42,466 nucleotides of DNA from positions 1 to 42,466 of the IMG/VR virus record IMGVR_UViG_3300021356_000044, one strand, 5' to 3'. The notes under the pieces are model-generated. The model was not told the DNA's origin and ran no database searches. It was given only the letters and a program-made list of their open reading frames with translations. A program made the position numbers and the translations under genes. Shown here piece by piece: positions 6,798-12,784 of this stretch; the stretch's first letter is position 1, and each line of letters starts with the position of its first letter. Source of the stretch: a virus.

Positions 6798-7000
6798 TCT
6801 GTATTGATATACCAGTTATTTATAATAACCTCATGCAATTCTTTTGTAAGCTGCCTACAGGAAAGTACTACCTGTTTCCTTTCAGCATGTACGACATGAG
6901 TGGGGTATTCCATGGAGCGGACTACCATCATACCGGCCTCAGTCGCTAGCTCTACCCAAGCGTTTAGCTTACTTGTACTAACAATGTGTGTTGAATACAT
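6776..7000 (-). CDS. hypothetical protein, C-terminus coded by the next promoter
   Basis: 74 aa from the second ATG (5 nt from GGAGG; an ATG one codon earlier is only 2 nt away). Alternating strands and helices, no family recognised. Unlike its neighbours it does not stop before the next unit: its last residues (NLDCAS) are encoded by the -35 region of 6753..6797. Promoter 7014..7058. Confidence 0.65.
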   Translation of the reverse strand: MYSTHIVSTSKLNAWVELATEAGMMVVRSMEYPTHVVHAERKQVVLSCRQLTKELHEVIINNWYINTDNLDCAS

Positions 7001-7013
7001 CATATCCTCCGTT

Positions 7014-7058
7014 GGTTACACTCTGTAGATACCACCCTAAGAGTATAAGTCAAGTATA
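7014..7058 (-). promoter_or_regulatory. divergent promoter unit without the CCTAGG dyad
   Basis: Same 45-bp frame: -35 TTGACT (7048-7053), 16-bp spacer ending TGG, -10 TATCTA (7026-7031). The arms are different (ACTCTTAGG / ACAGAGTG) and pair poorly. Drives 6776..7000. Confidence 0.75.
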
Positions 7059-7140
7059 TGAAGTGAGGGAGAGAGGTTGGTATATAGGTCCCTCAGTTAT
7101 ATTTTCCTCTCCCCCTCAGTACAGGACCTAACTAGGGGCT
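7059..7140. other. 82-bp spacer without a gene
   Basis: Purine/pyrimidine-biased stretch between two genes, with several GAGGG and CCTCT runs. I see no start codon with a ribosome-binding site and no terminator. Confidence 0.4.
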
Positions 7141-7434
7141 CTATTCAGAAAGTTTCGGAGGCGAGCCACACCTAGATTTGCGGTAACTATTGAGATCTAA
7201 AGCGTCTCTTACCACTAAGGTCTTTTTATCGACCACAATCCAGCTAGTGCCGATATTAGAGTAAATTGTTGTGTAGATGCGTCGCCATCGGTTTTTTACC
7301 TTTAGCCAGTGGCGAGTTGGAATCTTACTCCCATAACCGTCTACGTTGCGCCCGTACATGGGAGCAGTCTCGTCTGCTTTGTAGTCTTGAATCAAACTAG
7401 GCTCAAGAGCATGTACTCTTGTCATTTCAAACAT
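7141..7434 (-). CDS. hypothetical protein
   Basis: 97 aa, basic, with a beta-rich centre (HWLKVKNRWRRIYTTIYSN, TSWIVVDKKTLVVRD). No family recognised. GGAGG-TCAAT-ATG start; promoter 7453..7497. Confidence 0.65.
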   Translation of the reverse strand: MFEMTRVHALEPSLIQDYKADETAPMYGRNVDGYGSKIPTRHWLKVKNRWRRIYTTIYSNIGTSWIVVDKKTLVVRDALDLNSYRKSRCGSPPKLSE

Positions 7435-7452
7435 ATTGACCTCCGTTGTCTT

Positions 7453-7497
7453 GGTTACTCCCTAGGTATACCAGCCTAGGGAGCACCGTCAAGATTA
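7453..7497 (-). promoter_or_regulatory. promoter-operator unit
   Basis: Canonical copy. Drives 7141..7434. Confidence 0.87.
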
Positions 7498-7499
7498 TC

Positions 7500-7664
7500 T
7501 CACATCAAGATAACTTGTTTATTTTGAAGTATCAAAGAACGGCTCGTGCCATGTAGGGATTTATTCTTTTTATCAAACAAAGCCCATTTGAAGTCTTTTC
7601 TAATCTCTGGGGCAAGCTCGAATTTGACAGCTTGCCACAATCGCTTTTCGATTTCCGCTGCCAT
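7500..7664 (-). CDS. 54-aa hypothetical protein
   Basis: 54 aa, basic. An amphipathic helix (IEKRLWQAVKFELAPEIRKD) is followed by a beta-type hairpin (KWALFDKKNKSLHG...LILQNKQVILM). The AGGAG lies 9 nt before the ATG. It is controlled by the separate promoter at 7709..7736, which has a different operator. Function unknown. Confidence 0.65.
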   Translation of the reverse strand: MAAEIEKRLWQAVKFELAPEIRKDFKWALFDKKNKSLHGTSRSLILQNKQVILM

Positions 7665-7683
7665 TGAATCTTTCTCCTAACAG

Positions 7684-7700
7684 TACGGGACCGTCCCGTA
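7684..7700 (-). promoter_or_regulatory. 17-bp perfect palindrome TACGGGAC-n-GTCCCGTA
   Basis: A 17-bp palindrome just downstream of the -10 at 7709..7714, placed where a repressor would block promoter clearance. A half-site-like copy (GGGACCGTT on the minus strand, 7718-7730) lies in the promoter spacer. This dyad differs from the CCTAGG operator of the neighbours. Confidence 0.6.
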
Positions 7701-7708
7701 ATACCTAA

Positions 7709-7736
7709 GGTATAGCAGAACGGTCCCGTATGTCAA
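7709..7736 (-). promoter_or_regulatory. sigma70-type promoter with its own operator
   Basis: -35 TTGACA (7731-7736), 16-bp spacer ending TGC, -10 TATACC (7709-7714). Same spacing rule as the repeated unit but a consensus -35. Drives 7500..7664. Confidence 0.75.
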
Positions 7737-7748
7737 GATATTAGAAAT

Positions 7749-7928
7749 TTACTCCTCGTCTTCCTCTTCAGAAGAGGATTCAATCGCTTCAATAAAGAAT
7801 TCGTGAACCTCTTCTACACTGCACTCGTACAGTGTGAAAGACTTAGACTGTCCCTTTTCTCCCTTTACAAAGGGGTACTTAGAAATGGTCACCTTGACTT
7901 GCTCTTGCTGCTTATTCTCTAGACGCAT
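7749..7928 (-). CDS. 59-aa protein with acidic tail, paralogue A
   Basis: 59 aa: starts MRLENKQQEQ, has a short beta/alpha core (KVTISKYPF, SKSFTLYE, VEEVHEFF) and ends in a run of Glu/Asp. By eye about 42 of the first 51 residues match the protein at 10862..11044, so the two are recent paralogues in the same genome. AGGAG start. Its promoter (7985..8012) abuts a long palindrome. Role unknown; size and acidic tail suggest a nucleic-acid mimic or regulator, but that is a guess. Confidence 0.75.
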   Translation of the reverse strand: MRLENKQQEQVKVTISKYPFVKGEKGQSKSFTLYECSVEEVHEFFIEAIESSSEEEDEE

Positions 7929-7957
7929 AATATATTCTCCTAATTTTATTTGTAATT

Positions 7958-7985
7958 GGTAAGTGTCTCCCTTGAGACACTTACC
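7958..7985 (-). promoter_or_regulatory. 28-bp palindrome abutting the -10 of paralogue A
   Basis: Two 12-bp perfect arms (GGTAAGTGTCTC and its complement) separated by 4 bp. The palindrome begins at the last base of the -10, so transcription should start inside it. Best read as an operator; as RNA only the downstream part would be transcribed from this promoter. Confidence 0.65.
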
Positions 7986-8012
7986 TTATAGCACCCTGAA
8001 ACTCACTGTCAA
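7985..8012 (-). promoter_or_regulatory. sigma70-type promoter of paralogue A
   Basis: -35 TTGACA (8007-8012), 16-bp spacer ending TGC (extended -10), -10 TATAAG (7985-7990). It overlaps the last codons of gene 8009..8152. Confidence 0.75.
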
Positions 8013-8152
8013 ACTTTTCTCAAATTAAATTCAAAATTTGAACCATACGCTAATATATACTCAGTCATACAGCGATTGGCTTCCCACGCACAATCAAACT
8101 CGTCAATCTCTTCCCAAGATTGACCTTTATACTTTGCAAATAACTTCCACAT
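8009..8152 (-). CDS. 47-aa hypothetical protein
   Basis: 47 aa: KLFAKYKGQSWEEIDEFDCAWEANRCMTEYILAYG-type sequence, a beta hairpin then a helix. The layout resembles from memory a family of short phage proteins with an ID-x-FDT-x-x-EA...YILAFG pattern, of unknown role. GGAGG-TTAAT-ATG start; promoter 8171..8215. Confidence 0.7.
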   Translation of the reverse strand: MWKLFAKYKGQSWEEIDEFDCAWEANRCMTEYILAYGSNFEFNLRKV

Positions 8153-8170
8153 ATTAACCTCCGTTGTCTT

Positions 8171-8215
8171 GGTTACTCCCTAGGTATACCACCCTAGGGA
8201 GTACCGTCAAGATTA
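8171..8215 (-). promoter_or_regulatory. promoter-operator unit
   Basis: Canonical copy. Drives 8009..8152 and possibly the genes beyond. Confidence 0.88.
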
Positions 8216-8452
8216 TTTCCTAGCCTTTTTACCAGCGTAGTATCCAGCCCACAAAGACGCGCCTAGCAGCGAACTATAGGCGAAGCCTGGATGCCGTCTA
8301 GCTTCCTCACGGAACCCTCTAAGGTGCCAGAGGATAGTATCGTCAGACCAAGGCATATCGCACGTCAGACCAAGGTTATAGCCTCTAGCAGCCTCCTCAC
8401 GACACGCGGCAGTGGTAGAAAGGCTACTGTCATATTTTGCAATAGTAGTCAT
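8213..8452 (-). CDS. hypothetical protein
   Basis: 79 aa. Helical, with a small-residue-rich C-terminal helix (SSLLGASLWAGYYAGKKARK) that could associate with a membrane but is short. No family recognised. GGAGG-TCAAT-ATG start; promoter 8471..8515. Confidence 0.6.
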   Translation of the reverse strand: MTTIAKYDSSLSTTAACREEAARGYNLGLTCDMPWSDDTILWHLRGFREEARRHPGFAYSSLLGASLWAGYYAGKKARK

Positions 8453-8470
8453 ATTGACCTCCGTTGTCTT

Positions 8471-8515
8471 GGTTACTCCCTAGGTATACCAGCCTAGGGA
8501 GTACCGTCAAGATTC
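8471..8515 (-). promoter_or_regulatory. promoter-operator unit
   Basis: Canonical copy. Drives 8213..8452. Confidence 0.88.
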
Positions 8516-8522
8516 TAAACCT

Positions 8523-8705
8523 CTACCCACCTACTACAGACTCTTCTGGGAATTGCTCTCTCCAATCAAGTTGGAAAGATTCATCATGTTCCTCAAAAAA
8601 CTTACAAAGAGTTTCGTGAGCATACAAAACGAGTGTTTCCCAATCCCAGTCGTCAACCATAGCTGCTACCAACTTCTCACGATTCTTCTCAGTATTTTCT
8701 ACCAT
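8523..8705 (-). CDS. small phage protein of the DWD-x-x-TL-x-x-YA type
   Basis: 60 aa, acidic. The core MVDDWDWETLVLYAHETL recalls a short phage/plasmid protein with D-W-D-L-D-T-L and Y-A motifs; no function is known for it. The ATG 6 nt after GGAGG was chosen over a TTG that overlaps the ribosome-binding site. Promoter 8725..8769. Confidence 0.7.
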   Translation of the reverse strand: MVENTEKNREKLVAAMVDDWDWETLVLYAHETLCKFFEEHDESFQLDWREQFPEESVVGG

Positions 8706-8724
8706 TGCCAACCTCCGTTGTCTT

Positions 8725-8769
8725 GGTTACTCCCTAGGTATACCACCCTAGGGAGTACCGTCAAGATTA
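8725..8769 (-). promoter_or_regulatory. promoter-operator unit
   Basis: Canonical copy. Drives 8523..8705. Confidence 0.88.
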
Positions 8770-8770
8770 G

Positions 8771-8980
8771 TTACCAACTAACATCATAATAATCTTCTGG
8801 CTCAATATTTTCGTCTACGTCAGACTGATTGTACCCAGAAAGAATTTCTGGCCTGAATCCAGAAAGCTTTTCTTTCTTACACTCGCCACACACCTTAGCC
8901 AAAGGAATTCCTTGGGCATCGTTGACCCACCACGCAAATTCCTCAGACCAGTTGCCATCTTTGCAGTAATGTCCAGGCAT
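8771..8980 (-). CDS. small conserved phage protein with two Cys pairs
   Basis: 69 aa. Cys at 6 and CGEC near 31-34 with His4 could bind zinc. The tail GYNQSDVDENIEPEDYYD resembles from memory a conserved end motif (DVDE-x-IEPEDY) of small phage proteins. The start has a poor ribosome-binding site (ACGGAG then 9 nt). Promoter 9001..9045. Confidence 0.65.
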   Translation of the reverse strand: MPGHYCKDGNWSEEFAWWVNDAQGIPLAKVCGECKKEKLSGFRPEILSGYNQSDVDENIEPEDYYDVSW

Positions 8981-9000
8981 TGTCTATGCTCCGTTGTCTT

Positions 9001-9045
9001 GGTTACTCCCTAGGTATATCACCCTAGGGAGTCCCGTCAAGATTA
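9001..9045 (-). promoter_or_regulatory. promoter-operator unit
   Basis: Canonical copy with TGA before the -10. Drives 8771..8980. Confidence 0.87.
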
Positions 9046-9465
9046 ACCAAACTTTAAATTCAGCTGGTCAACATCATTGTTGTCAGCTTGAGTAATTCCC
9101 TCAATAATAACAGAACCAGTAAGCATCCCATTTTTTGTCACTTCATGCTTATCCACAAGCGCTTGAAACGCTTTTGTGGCTCGCATTTTATGGTTAGCCT
9201 CTAGCTCTGCCTTTGAAGACAAAGCGTCCCGTAAAACAGACATCATTGTCTCGTCATTTACTTTAGAAAGCGCAGCCAAAGCCACAGCTTTCCAAGGCAC
9301 AGAAGGATGGCAGCGGGACGTAAACGCCTCACCACACTTCATTTTATAGGTGACTCGGATAACCTCTGAGCCTTCAAAGGTAGTGCCCTCAATCTCGTCA
9401 CGGTTATCAAGCTTTACTTTAGAAAGCGCAGCCAGAGCCATCTGAGAAACATTTTCGATAATCAT
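9043..9465 (-). CDS. hypothetical protein with an internal repeat
   Basis: 140 aa. The nonamer-like sequence ALAALSKV occurs twice (residues about 10-17 and 62-69), suggesting an internal duplication. The C-terminal part is a mixed alpha/beta region ending acidic. No family recognised. GGAGG-CTATT-ATG start; promoter 9482..9526. Confidence 0.7.
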   Translation of the reverse strand: MIIENVSQMALAALSKVKLDNRDEIEGTTFEGSEVIRVTYKMKCGEAFTSRCHPSVPWKAVALAALSKVNDETMMSVLRDALSSKAELEANHKMRATKAFQALVDKHEVTKNGMLTGSVIIEGITQADNNDVDQLNLKFG

Positions 9466-9481
9466 AATAGCCTCCGATGTT

Positions 9482-9526
9482 GGTTACTCCCTAGGTATAC
9501 CACCCTAGGGAGTACCGTCAAGATTA
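9482..9526 (-). promoter_or_regulatory. promoter-operator unit
   Basis: Canonical copy. Drives 9043..9465. Confidence 0.88.
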
Positions 9527-9527
9527 G

Positions 9528-9860
9528 TTACCAAGTTTTTACTTGGATGCTAATATACTCTAGGTCCCCTACTTCGTATCTATGCTTATTCTCATTATAC
9601 ATAAATGTCTGAATATAAGTATCACCCATATTCACATAGTAAAAACCGTTATGGTACTCCACACCATGACCGTCTAAAATCTCATTGGCTGCTATCATCA
9701 CTCGGTAATACTTACTAAACGGGTGATATGCCGTCCTATCAGCTTTTCTTACGTCAGAGAAACAGCCAGCCATTTCCTCATTACGCACAAGCAAGTGTAG
9801 CAGGTTGGCTGCATCCCAATCTTCAAGCGCATCATTAATTTTCTTTTTAGAGATAGGCAT
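9528..9860 (-). CDS. hypothetical protein
   Basis: 110 aa. Helical first half (INDALEDWDAANLLHLLVRN), beta-rich second half with many Tyr (EYHNGFYYVNMGDTYIQTF). No family recognised. ATG 8 nt after GGAG chosen; a TTG two codons earlier is too close. Promoter 9879..9923. Confidence 0.68.
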   Translation of the reverse strand: MPISKKKINDALEDWDAANLLHLLVRNEEMAGCFSDVRKADRTAYHPFSKYYRVMIAANEILDGHGVEYHNGFYYVNMGDTYIQTFMYNENKHRYEVGDLEYISIQVKTW

Positions 9861-9878
9861 AATCAATTCTCCGATGTT

Positions 9879-9923
9879 GGTTACTCCCCAGGTATACCAC
9901 CCTGGGGAGTCCCGTCAAGATTA
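9879..9923 (-). promoter_or_regulatory. promoter-operator unit, Cys-arm variant
   Basis: Canonical layout with arms ACTCCCCAGG / CCTGGGGAGT. Drives 9528..9860. Confidence 0.86.
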
Positions 9924-10331
9924 CCTGAGCAAATTGTCCAGCCATCGCTGGCGAGCGTTGCGGTGCACATCCTCAACAAATCTCGCCTTTCTGAAATTGT
10001 CCTTATTTCTAGAAATTGTATCCCTCGTTAATTCAGAATTGTTTTTTCTCAATTTTAAACCAGCGCCGAGAATCTGTGCTTTGACTGCCCAATCACAAAG
10101 ACCATCCAAGGCATAGATGGCGGTAGAGCTTTTGTCATAGCCTTTGAGAAACTGACGAATAACCCTTGCCTTTGCCTCTAGGCTAGAATCGCAGTTATCC
10201 TTTTTAGCTAGCTTTTCAGCATCCGTAAGACCCCAGCGCCATTTACTATCTAAGGCGTCAACCGTCCACATAATGCCCTGCCATCCATCGCGAATGGTCT
10301 GTGCTTCTTTTTTCGTGTAAGTAATTCCCAT
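9921..10331 (-). CDS. hypothetical helical basic protein
   Basis: 136 aa, mostly helical and basic at its C-terminus (KARFVEDVHRNARQRWLDNLL). No family recognised. Start ATG behind GGAGG (spacing 8 nt). Promoter 10350..10394. Confidence 0.7.
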   Translation of the reverse strand: MGITYTKKEAQTIRDGWQGIMWTVDALDSKWRWGLTDAEKLAKKDNCDSSLEAKARVIRQFLKGYDKSSTAIYALDGLCDWAVKAQILGAGLKLRKNNSELTRDTISRNKDNFRKARFVEDVHRNARQRWLDNLLR

Positions 10332-10349
10332 TGTCTATCCTCCGATGTT

Positions 10350-10394
10350 GGTTACTCCCTAGGTATACCACCCTAGGGAGTACCGTCAAGATTA
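10350..10394 (-). promoter_or_regulatory. promoter-operator unit
   Basis: Canonical copy. Drives 9921..10331. Confidence 0.88.
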
Positions 10395-10395
10395 C

Positions 10396-10731
10396 TTAAC
10401 TCTCTTTGAGAGATTTGTAGTAATCTTCAAAAGAAGAAAACTCTCCCTGCAAAGACCTATCCTCTTGATAGTCAGAATAAAGTTTTGCAATCTTATCTTT
10501 GTTTTTAATCCAGACGTTCATGTCATACTCTACAGCGCGCTGGATATCATATCCAAGGTCATCCCATTCGGGAGTATGCTTGTTACACTCCGAGATTTTA
10601 GCTTCAAAATCTCTCGGAGTGATTTGCTTTTGAAAAAGCACCATCGCATCAACAGCCTCTTTAAAGGTCTTGAAGTAAACAGTGCCAGTGTTGTAAGAAT
10701 AAAATGTATAGATACTGTCTTTCTTAGCCAT
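10396..10731 (-). CDS. hypothetical protein
   Basis: 111 aa, Tyr/Lys/Asp-rich, alternating strands and helices (SIYTFYSYNTGTVYFKTFKE at the N-terminus). No family recognised. Two adjacent ATGs follow GGAGG; the second (6 nt) is taken. Its promoter at 10746..10790 is one of the divergent copies. Confidence 0.68.
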   Translation of the reverse strand: MAKKDSIYTFYSYNTGTVYFKTFKEAVDAMVLFQKQITPRDFEAKISECNKHTPEWDDLGYDIQRAVEYDMNVWIKNKDKIAKLYSDYQEDRSLQGEFSSFEDYYKSLKES

Positions 10732-10745
10732 CATTAACCTCCGTT

Positions 10746-10790
10746 GGTTACACTCTCTAAGTACCACCCTTAAAAATGCAATCAAGAAAA
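10746..10790 (-). promoter_or_regulatory. divergent promoter unit without a dyad
   Basis: 45-bp frame kept: -35 TTGATT, TGG, -10 TACTTA. The arms (ATTTTTAAGG / TAGAGAGTG) are not complementary. It lies directly after the terminator 10797..10828. Probably weak. Drives 10396..10731. Confidence 0.65.
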
Positions 10791-10796
10791 AGAGAC

Positions 10797-10828
10797 AAAA
10801 AAACCCTACTCAAATAAATTGAGTAGGG
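10797..10828 (-). terminator. intrinsic terminator after paralogue B
   Basis: On the minus strand a 10-bp perfect stem (CCCTACTCAA and its complement, loop 5 nt) is followed by seven T. It ends transcription of 10862..11044. Confidence 0.85.
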
Positions 10829-10861
10829 CTTATTGCTCAGACTGAAATTGTTAGTCTGTAA

Positions 10862-11044
10862 CTACTCGTCCTCTTCCTCTTCCTCAACGGCAGACTCAAG
10901 AGCCTCCATAAAGAAACCGTGAACCTCGTCCACAGTTGTCTCATAAAGAGTAAAAGACTTAGATTGACCTTTCTCGCCCTTAGTGAAGGGGTACTTAGAA
11001 ATGGTAACCTTAACCTGCTCCTGCTGCTCATTCTTCAAACGCAT
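10862..11044 (-). CDS. 60-aa protein with acidic tail, paralogue B
   Basis: 60 aa: MRLKNEQQEQ, then the same short core as 7749..7928 and an EEEEEDE tail. The two copies differ at about nine of the first 51 positions. AGGAG start with 8-nt spacing. Unlike its neighbours it is closed by an intrinsic terminator and opened by a separate promoter (11097..11124), so it forms an isolated single-gene unit next to the large gene-poor region. Role unknown. Confidence 0.75.
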   Translation of the reverse strand: MRLKNEQQEQVKVTISKYPFTKGEKGQSKSFTLYETTVDEVHGFFMEALESAVEEEEEDE

Positions 11045-11058
11045 AATAAATTCTCCTA

Positions 11059-11080
11059 AAATGGCTTGCTTTCAAGCCTT
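11059..11080 (-). promoter_or_regulatory. leader hairpin upstream of paralogue B
   Basis: In the transcript a GGCTTG / CAAGCC stem (6 bp, 4-nt loop) lies about 8 nt upstream of the AGGAG. It could stabilise the 5' end or affect initiation. Confidence 0.4.
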
Positions 11081-11096
11081 TAAACTTTCTGCCCCT

Positions 11097-11124
11097 TAGA
11101 TACCACATCCAAGGCACATGTCAA
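11097..11124 (-). promoter_or_regulatory. sigma70-type promoter of paralogue B
   Basis: -35 TTGACA (11119-11124), 16-bp spacer ending TGG, -10 TATCTA (11097-11102). No long palindrome at the start site. Confidence 0.72.
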
Positions 11125-11684
11125 TGCTTCCTGCACGCATTTACATCACGAATTAAATTTTGTTCGTGTCTGCGTTGAGTGCATCGTGCCCCCAACTCTC
11201 AACCTACTTCTAGCACAGTTGTAATCACAGTCAAGTAGTGTCGAGCTTTTTTTCGCCACCCATGAAATATCGCTCGCGTATGCGCGCACCTACGCGCGCA
11301 CGTAGAGCTATAGTGAATTTTTACACCAAAATATTAATTTATTCTAATATTTTTATTAATTTTTACACTAAATTGAGATACTTTTGCATCCCACCAAACC
11401 CTAATGATTGCAGTAACTTAGCTGAAACCGAGTGCGATTGCTCCCGAGGGTAGACAACGCCACAATCACTAGATACTAAAAAGAGTATATAATTTTGTAA
11501 ACTAAGTAGAAATTTTAGTTTTGAGTATACTTTTTTCTTGCAATCTGTGCAGAGCAGCTAGCCAGCCCCCATCTCATACCAGCCTAGCCAGGAATTGCCA
11601 GAAAAGCCCCTAGAATCGACGTTTCAAGGCTCAGCCTACCGGCAGACCGTCTGAAGGCCAGAAATTGCCGTAGACAGGCTTATT
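11125..11684. other. 560-bp gene-poor region, possible replication origin or control region
   Basis: No convincing gene on either strand. It contains a CACGAA...TTCGTG inverted repeat (11147-11168), GTTGAG...CTCAAC (11174-11202), a GC-alternating block with CTACG/CGTAG arms (11270-11305), an A/T-rich block with two AATTTTTACAC copies (11316-11367), two GAGTATA copies near 11483 and 11523, then a GC-richer part with repeated CTGGC words (11550-11665). A plus-strand frame at 11238..11453 has no ribosome-binding site. The density of repeats and the base-composition switch are typical of origins, but this is inference. Confidence 0.45.
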
Positions 11685-11975
11685 CTAGGCCTTGTAGCCA
11701 TCTCCGAGGTAATGGAGGAGGGTGCTTGTGGTGCAGCCCTTAATAAATTGCCGAATCGCATCCTCAAAACAATCGCCATAAATTGCGATTGGCGATTGCT
11801 CATCAATTAAAAATACTCCCCAGGAATATTGCCGGTCCATCCTAACTGCCTGGAATCTCATTCGATTTATAACTATCGAATAGTAACCAGTGACATGGTT
11901 ATGAACTACTTTTGTCTTGTCGATTACTACTGGTAAGTATTTTTGAATCTCACCTACGAAATTGTCTAGCGTCAT
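11685..11975 (-). CDS. hypothetical protein
   Basis: 96 aa from the ATG at 11975. The frame stays open 16 codons further to a TTG with no ribosome-binding site. Ile/Val/Asp-rich alpha/beta protein (SIVINRMRFQAVRMDRQYSW, FEDAIRQFIKG). Family not recognised. No unit-type promoter upstream; the A/T-rich repeats at 12165..12207 may serve it. Confidence 0.55.
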   Translation of the reverse strand: MTLDNFVGEIQKYLPVVIDKTKVVHNHVTGYYSIVINRMRFQAVRMDRQYSWGVFLIDEQSPIAIYGDCFEDAIRQFIKGCTTSTLLHYLGDGYKA

Positions 11976-12230
11976 AAAAATATTGTCCTGAGTGTCTTGT
12001 GCGAAAATATTGTCACGAAACAATAAGCATTGCGCGCAAAAAAATTGCCGACTTTCCCCTAATGATTACCACCCTTTGCAGCTATTTCAAGATGAAATAC
12101 CAACAATTCAAATTTCAGAAAATTTTCAAAAAATTGCGACAGAGAGGAGGGGGCACCTCCATTATATACTAAATATTATACTAGTTTTCTATACTAAATA
12201 TTATACTTAAATGATACACTAACTAAAAAA
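11976..12230. other. A/T-rich intergenic region
   Basis: 255 bp without a supported gene. It holds a GGAGG/CCTCC inverted repeat (12146-12160) and the 18-bp direct repeats listed at 12165..12207. The words AAATTGCCG and AAATTGCGA recur here and in the flanking gene. Confidence 0.4.
12165..12207. repeat. two 18-bp direct repeats, 25-bp period
   Basis: TATACTAAATATTATACT occurs exactly at 12165-12182 and 12190-12207. On the minus strand each copy includes TATAAT, so they may be tandem -10 elements, iterons or binding sites for gene 11685..11975. A shorter related piece lies near 12213. Confidence 0.6.
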
Positions 12231-12425
12231 CTAATCCTCAACAATATTGGAAAGGGCTTGTGTAATGCTTTCCCTAAGTCGTCTATCGTCATGGGGCATC
12301 TTCATGCTGCTGGTTCGGGTTACCCTGACTATAAGGGAAAGGGCTTGTAGGATTACCTTTTGATTGGCTTCTATCCTCTCTACCCTTGCTAGGGCTTCCT
12401 TGCTTTGGAATCCTCCTAAATTCAT
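12231..12425 (-). CDS. hypothetical helical protein
   Basis: 64 aa, mostly helical (SKEALARVERIEANQKVILQ, RRLRESITQALSNIV). The ATG overlaps the stop of 12422..12592 (ATGA) and the ribosome-binding site lies inside the 31-bp repeat. Last gene of the short operon 12231..13265. Function unknown. Confidence 0.65.
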   Translation of the reverse strand: MNLGGFQSKEALARVERIEANQKVILQALSLIVRVTRTSSMKMPHDDRRLRESITQALSNIVED

Positions 12426-12452
12426 CTCCTATCTAGCTCCTGCATAATCTCT
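12422..12452. repeat. 31-bp direct repeat, copy 1
   Basis: Exactly identical to 12600-12630. It encodes the C-terminal IMQELDRR and stop of the gene, and on the same strand an AGGAG ribosome-binding site. Confidence 0.8.
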
Positions 12453-12592
12453 AGTTCTTGCAGTTGGTTTTCATGATACTTTATTTCTTCTCTATAGCGG
12501 GCTACTTCATTTTCTAATCTGTCTAATTCTTTCTTTAGGTAGATTAGGTTTCCTTTTAAGACTTGTTCTCTAGTTAGTTTCTTTGGGTACAT
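12422..12592 (-). CDS. 56-aa coiled-coil protein
   Basis: 56 aa, continuous heptad-like helix (LKKELDRLENEVARYREEI...). Ends in EIMQELDRR, the same nine residues as the upstream gene 12600..12779, because both 3' ends are the same 31-bp DNA repeat. AGGAG 11 nt before ATG. Function unknown; homodimerisation is likely from the heptads. Confidence 0.65.
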   Translation of the reverse strand: MYPKKLTREQVLKGNLIYLKKELDRLENEVARYREEIKYHENQLQELEIMQELDRR

Positions 12593-12599
12593 AGATTAG

Positions 12600-12630
12600 T
12601 CATCTCCTATCTAGCTCCTGCATAATCTCT
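12600..12630. repeat. 31-bp direct repeat, copy 2
   Basis: Second copy, 178 bp from the first; same frame and same position at the 3' end of a gene. A duplication that moved a gene end together with the start signal of the following gene. Confidence 0.8.
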
Positions 12631-12779
12631 TCAAACTCCCCTTCATCAATCCCGGTGTTTTGGATAAAGTAGTTCATAATCTTTTTATAATCCCAGCCGA
12701 GTTGGAATCTTAGTTTATTAACTATGTTATCTATTGCGGGGTAATTATTTGTTAGGATGTAATTCTTAAGAGTATTCAT
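12600..12779 (-). CDS. 59-aa hypothetical protein
   Basis: 59 aa: a helical protein (NYPAIDNIVNKLRFQLGWDY, KKIMNYFIQNTGIDEGEF) ending in the repeat-encoded EIMQELDRR. The ribosome-binding site is weak. It follows 12785..13009 by 5 nt, so it is cotranscribed. Function unknown. Confidence 0.62.
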   Translation of the reverse strand: MNTLKNYILTNNYPAIDNIVNKLRFQLGWDYKKIMNYFIQNTGIDEGEFEEIMQELDRR

Positions 12780-12784
12780 TTGGG

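Noticed and set aside
11238-11453. Plus-strand 71-codon frame in the gene-poor region
   Set aside because: No ribosome-binding site, low-complexity product, and it crosses the GC-alternating repeat block.
12422-12630. Transposon or insertion sequence
   Set aside because: The 31-bp copies are direct, enclose ordinary small genes and have no transposase or terminal inverted repeats.
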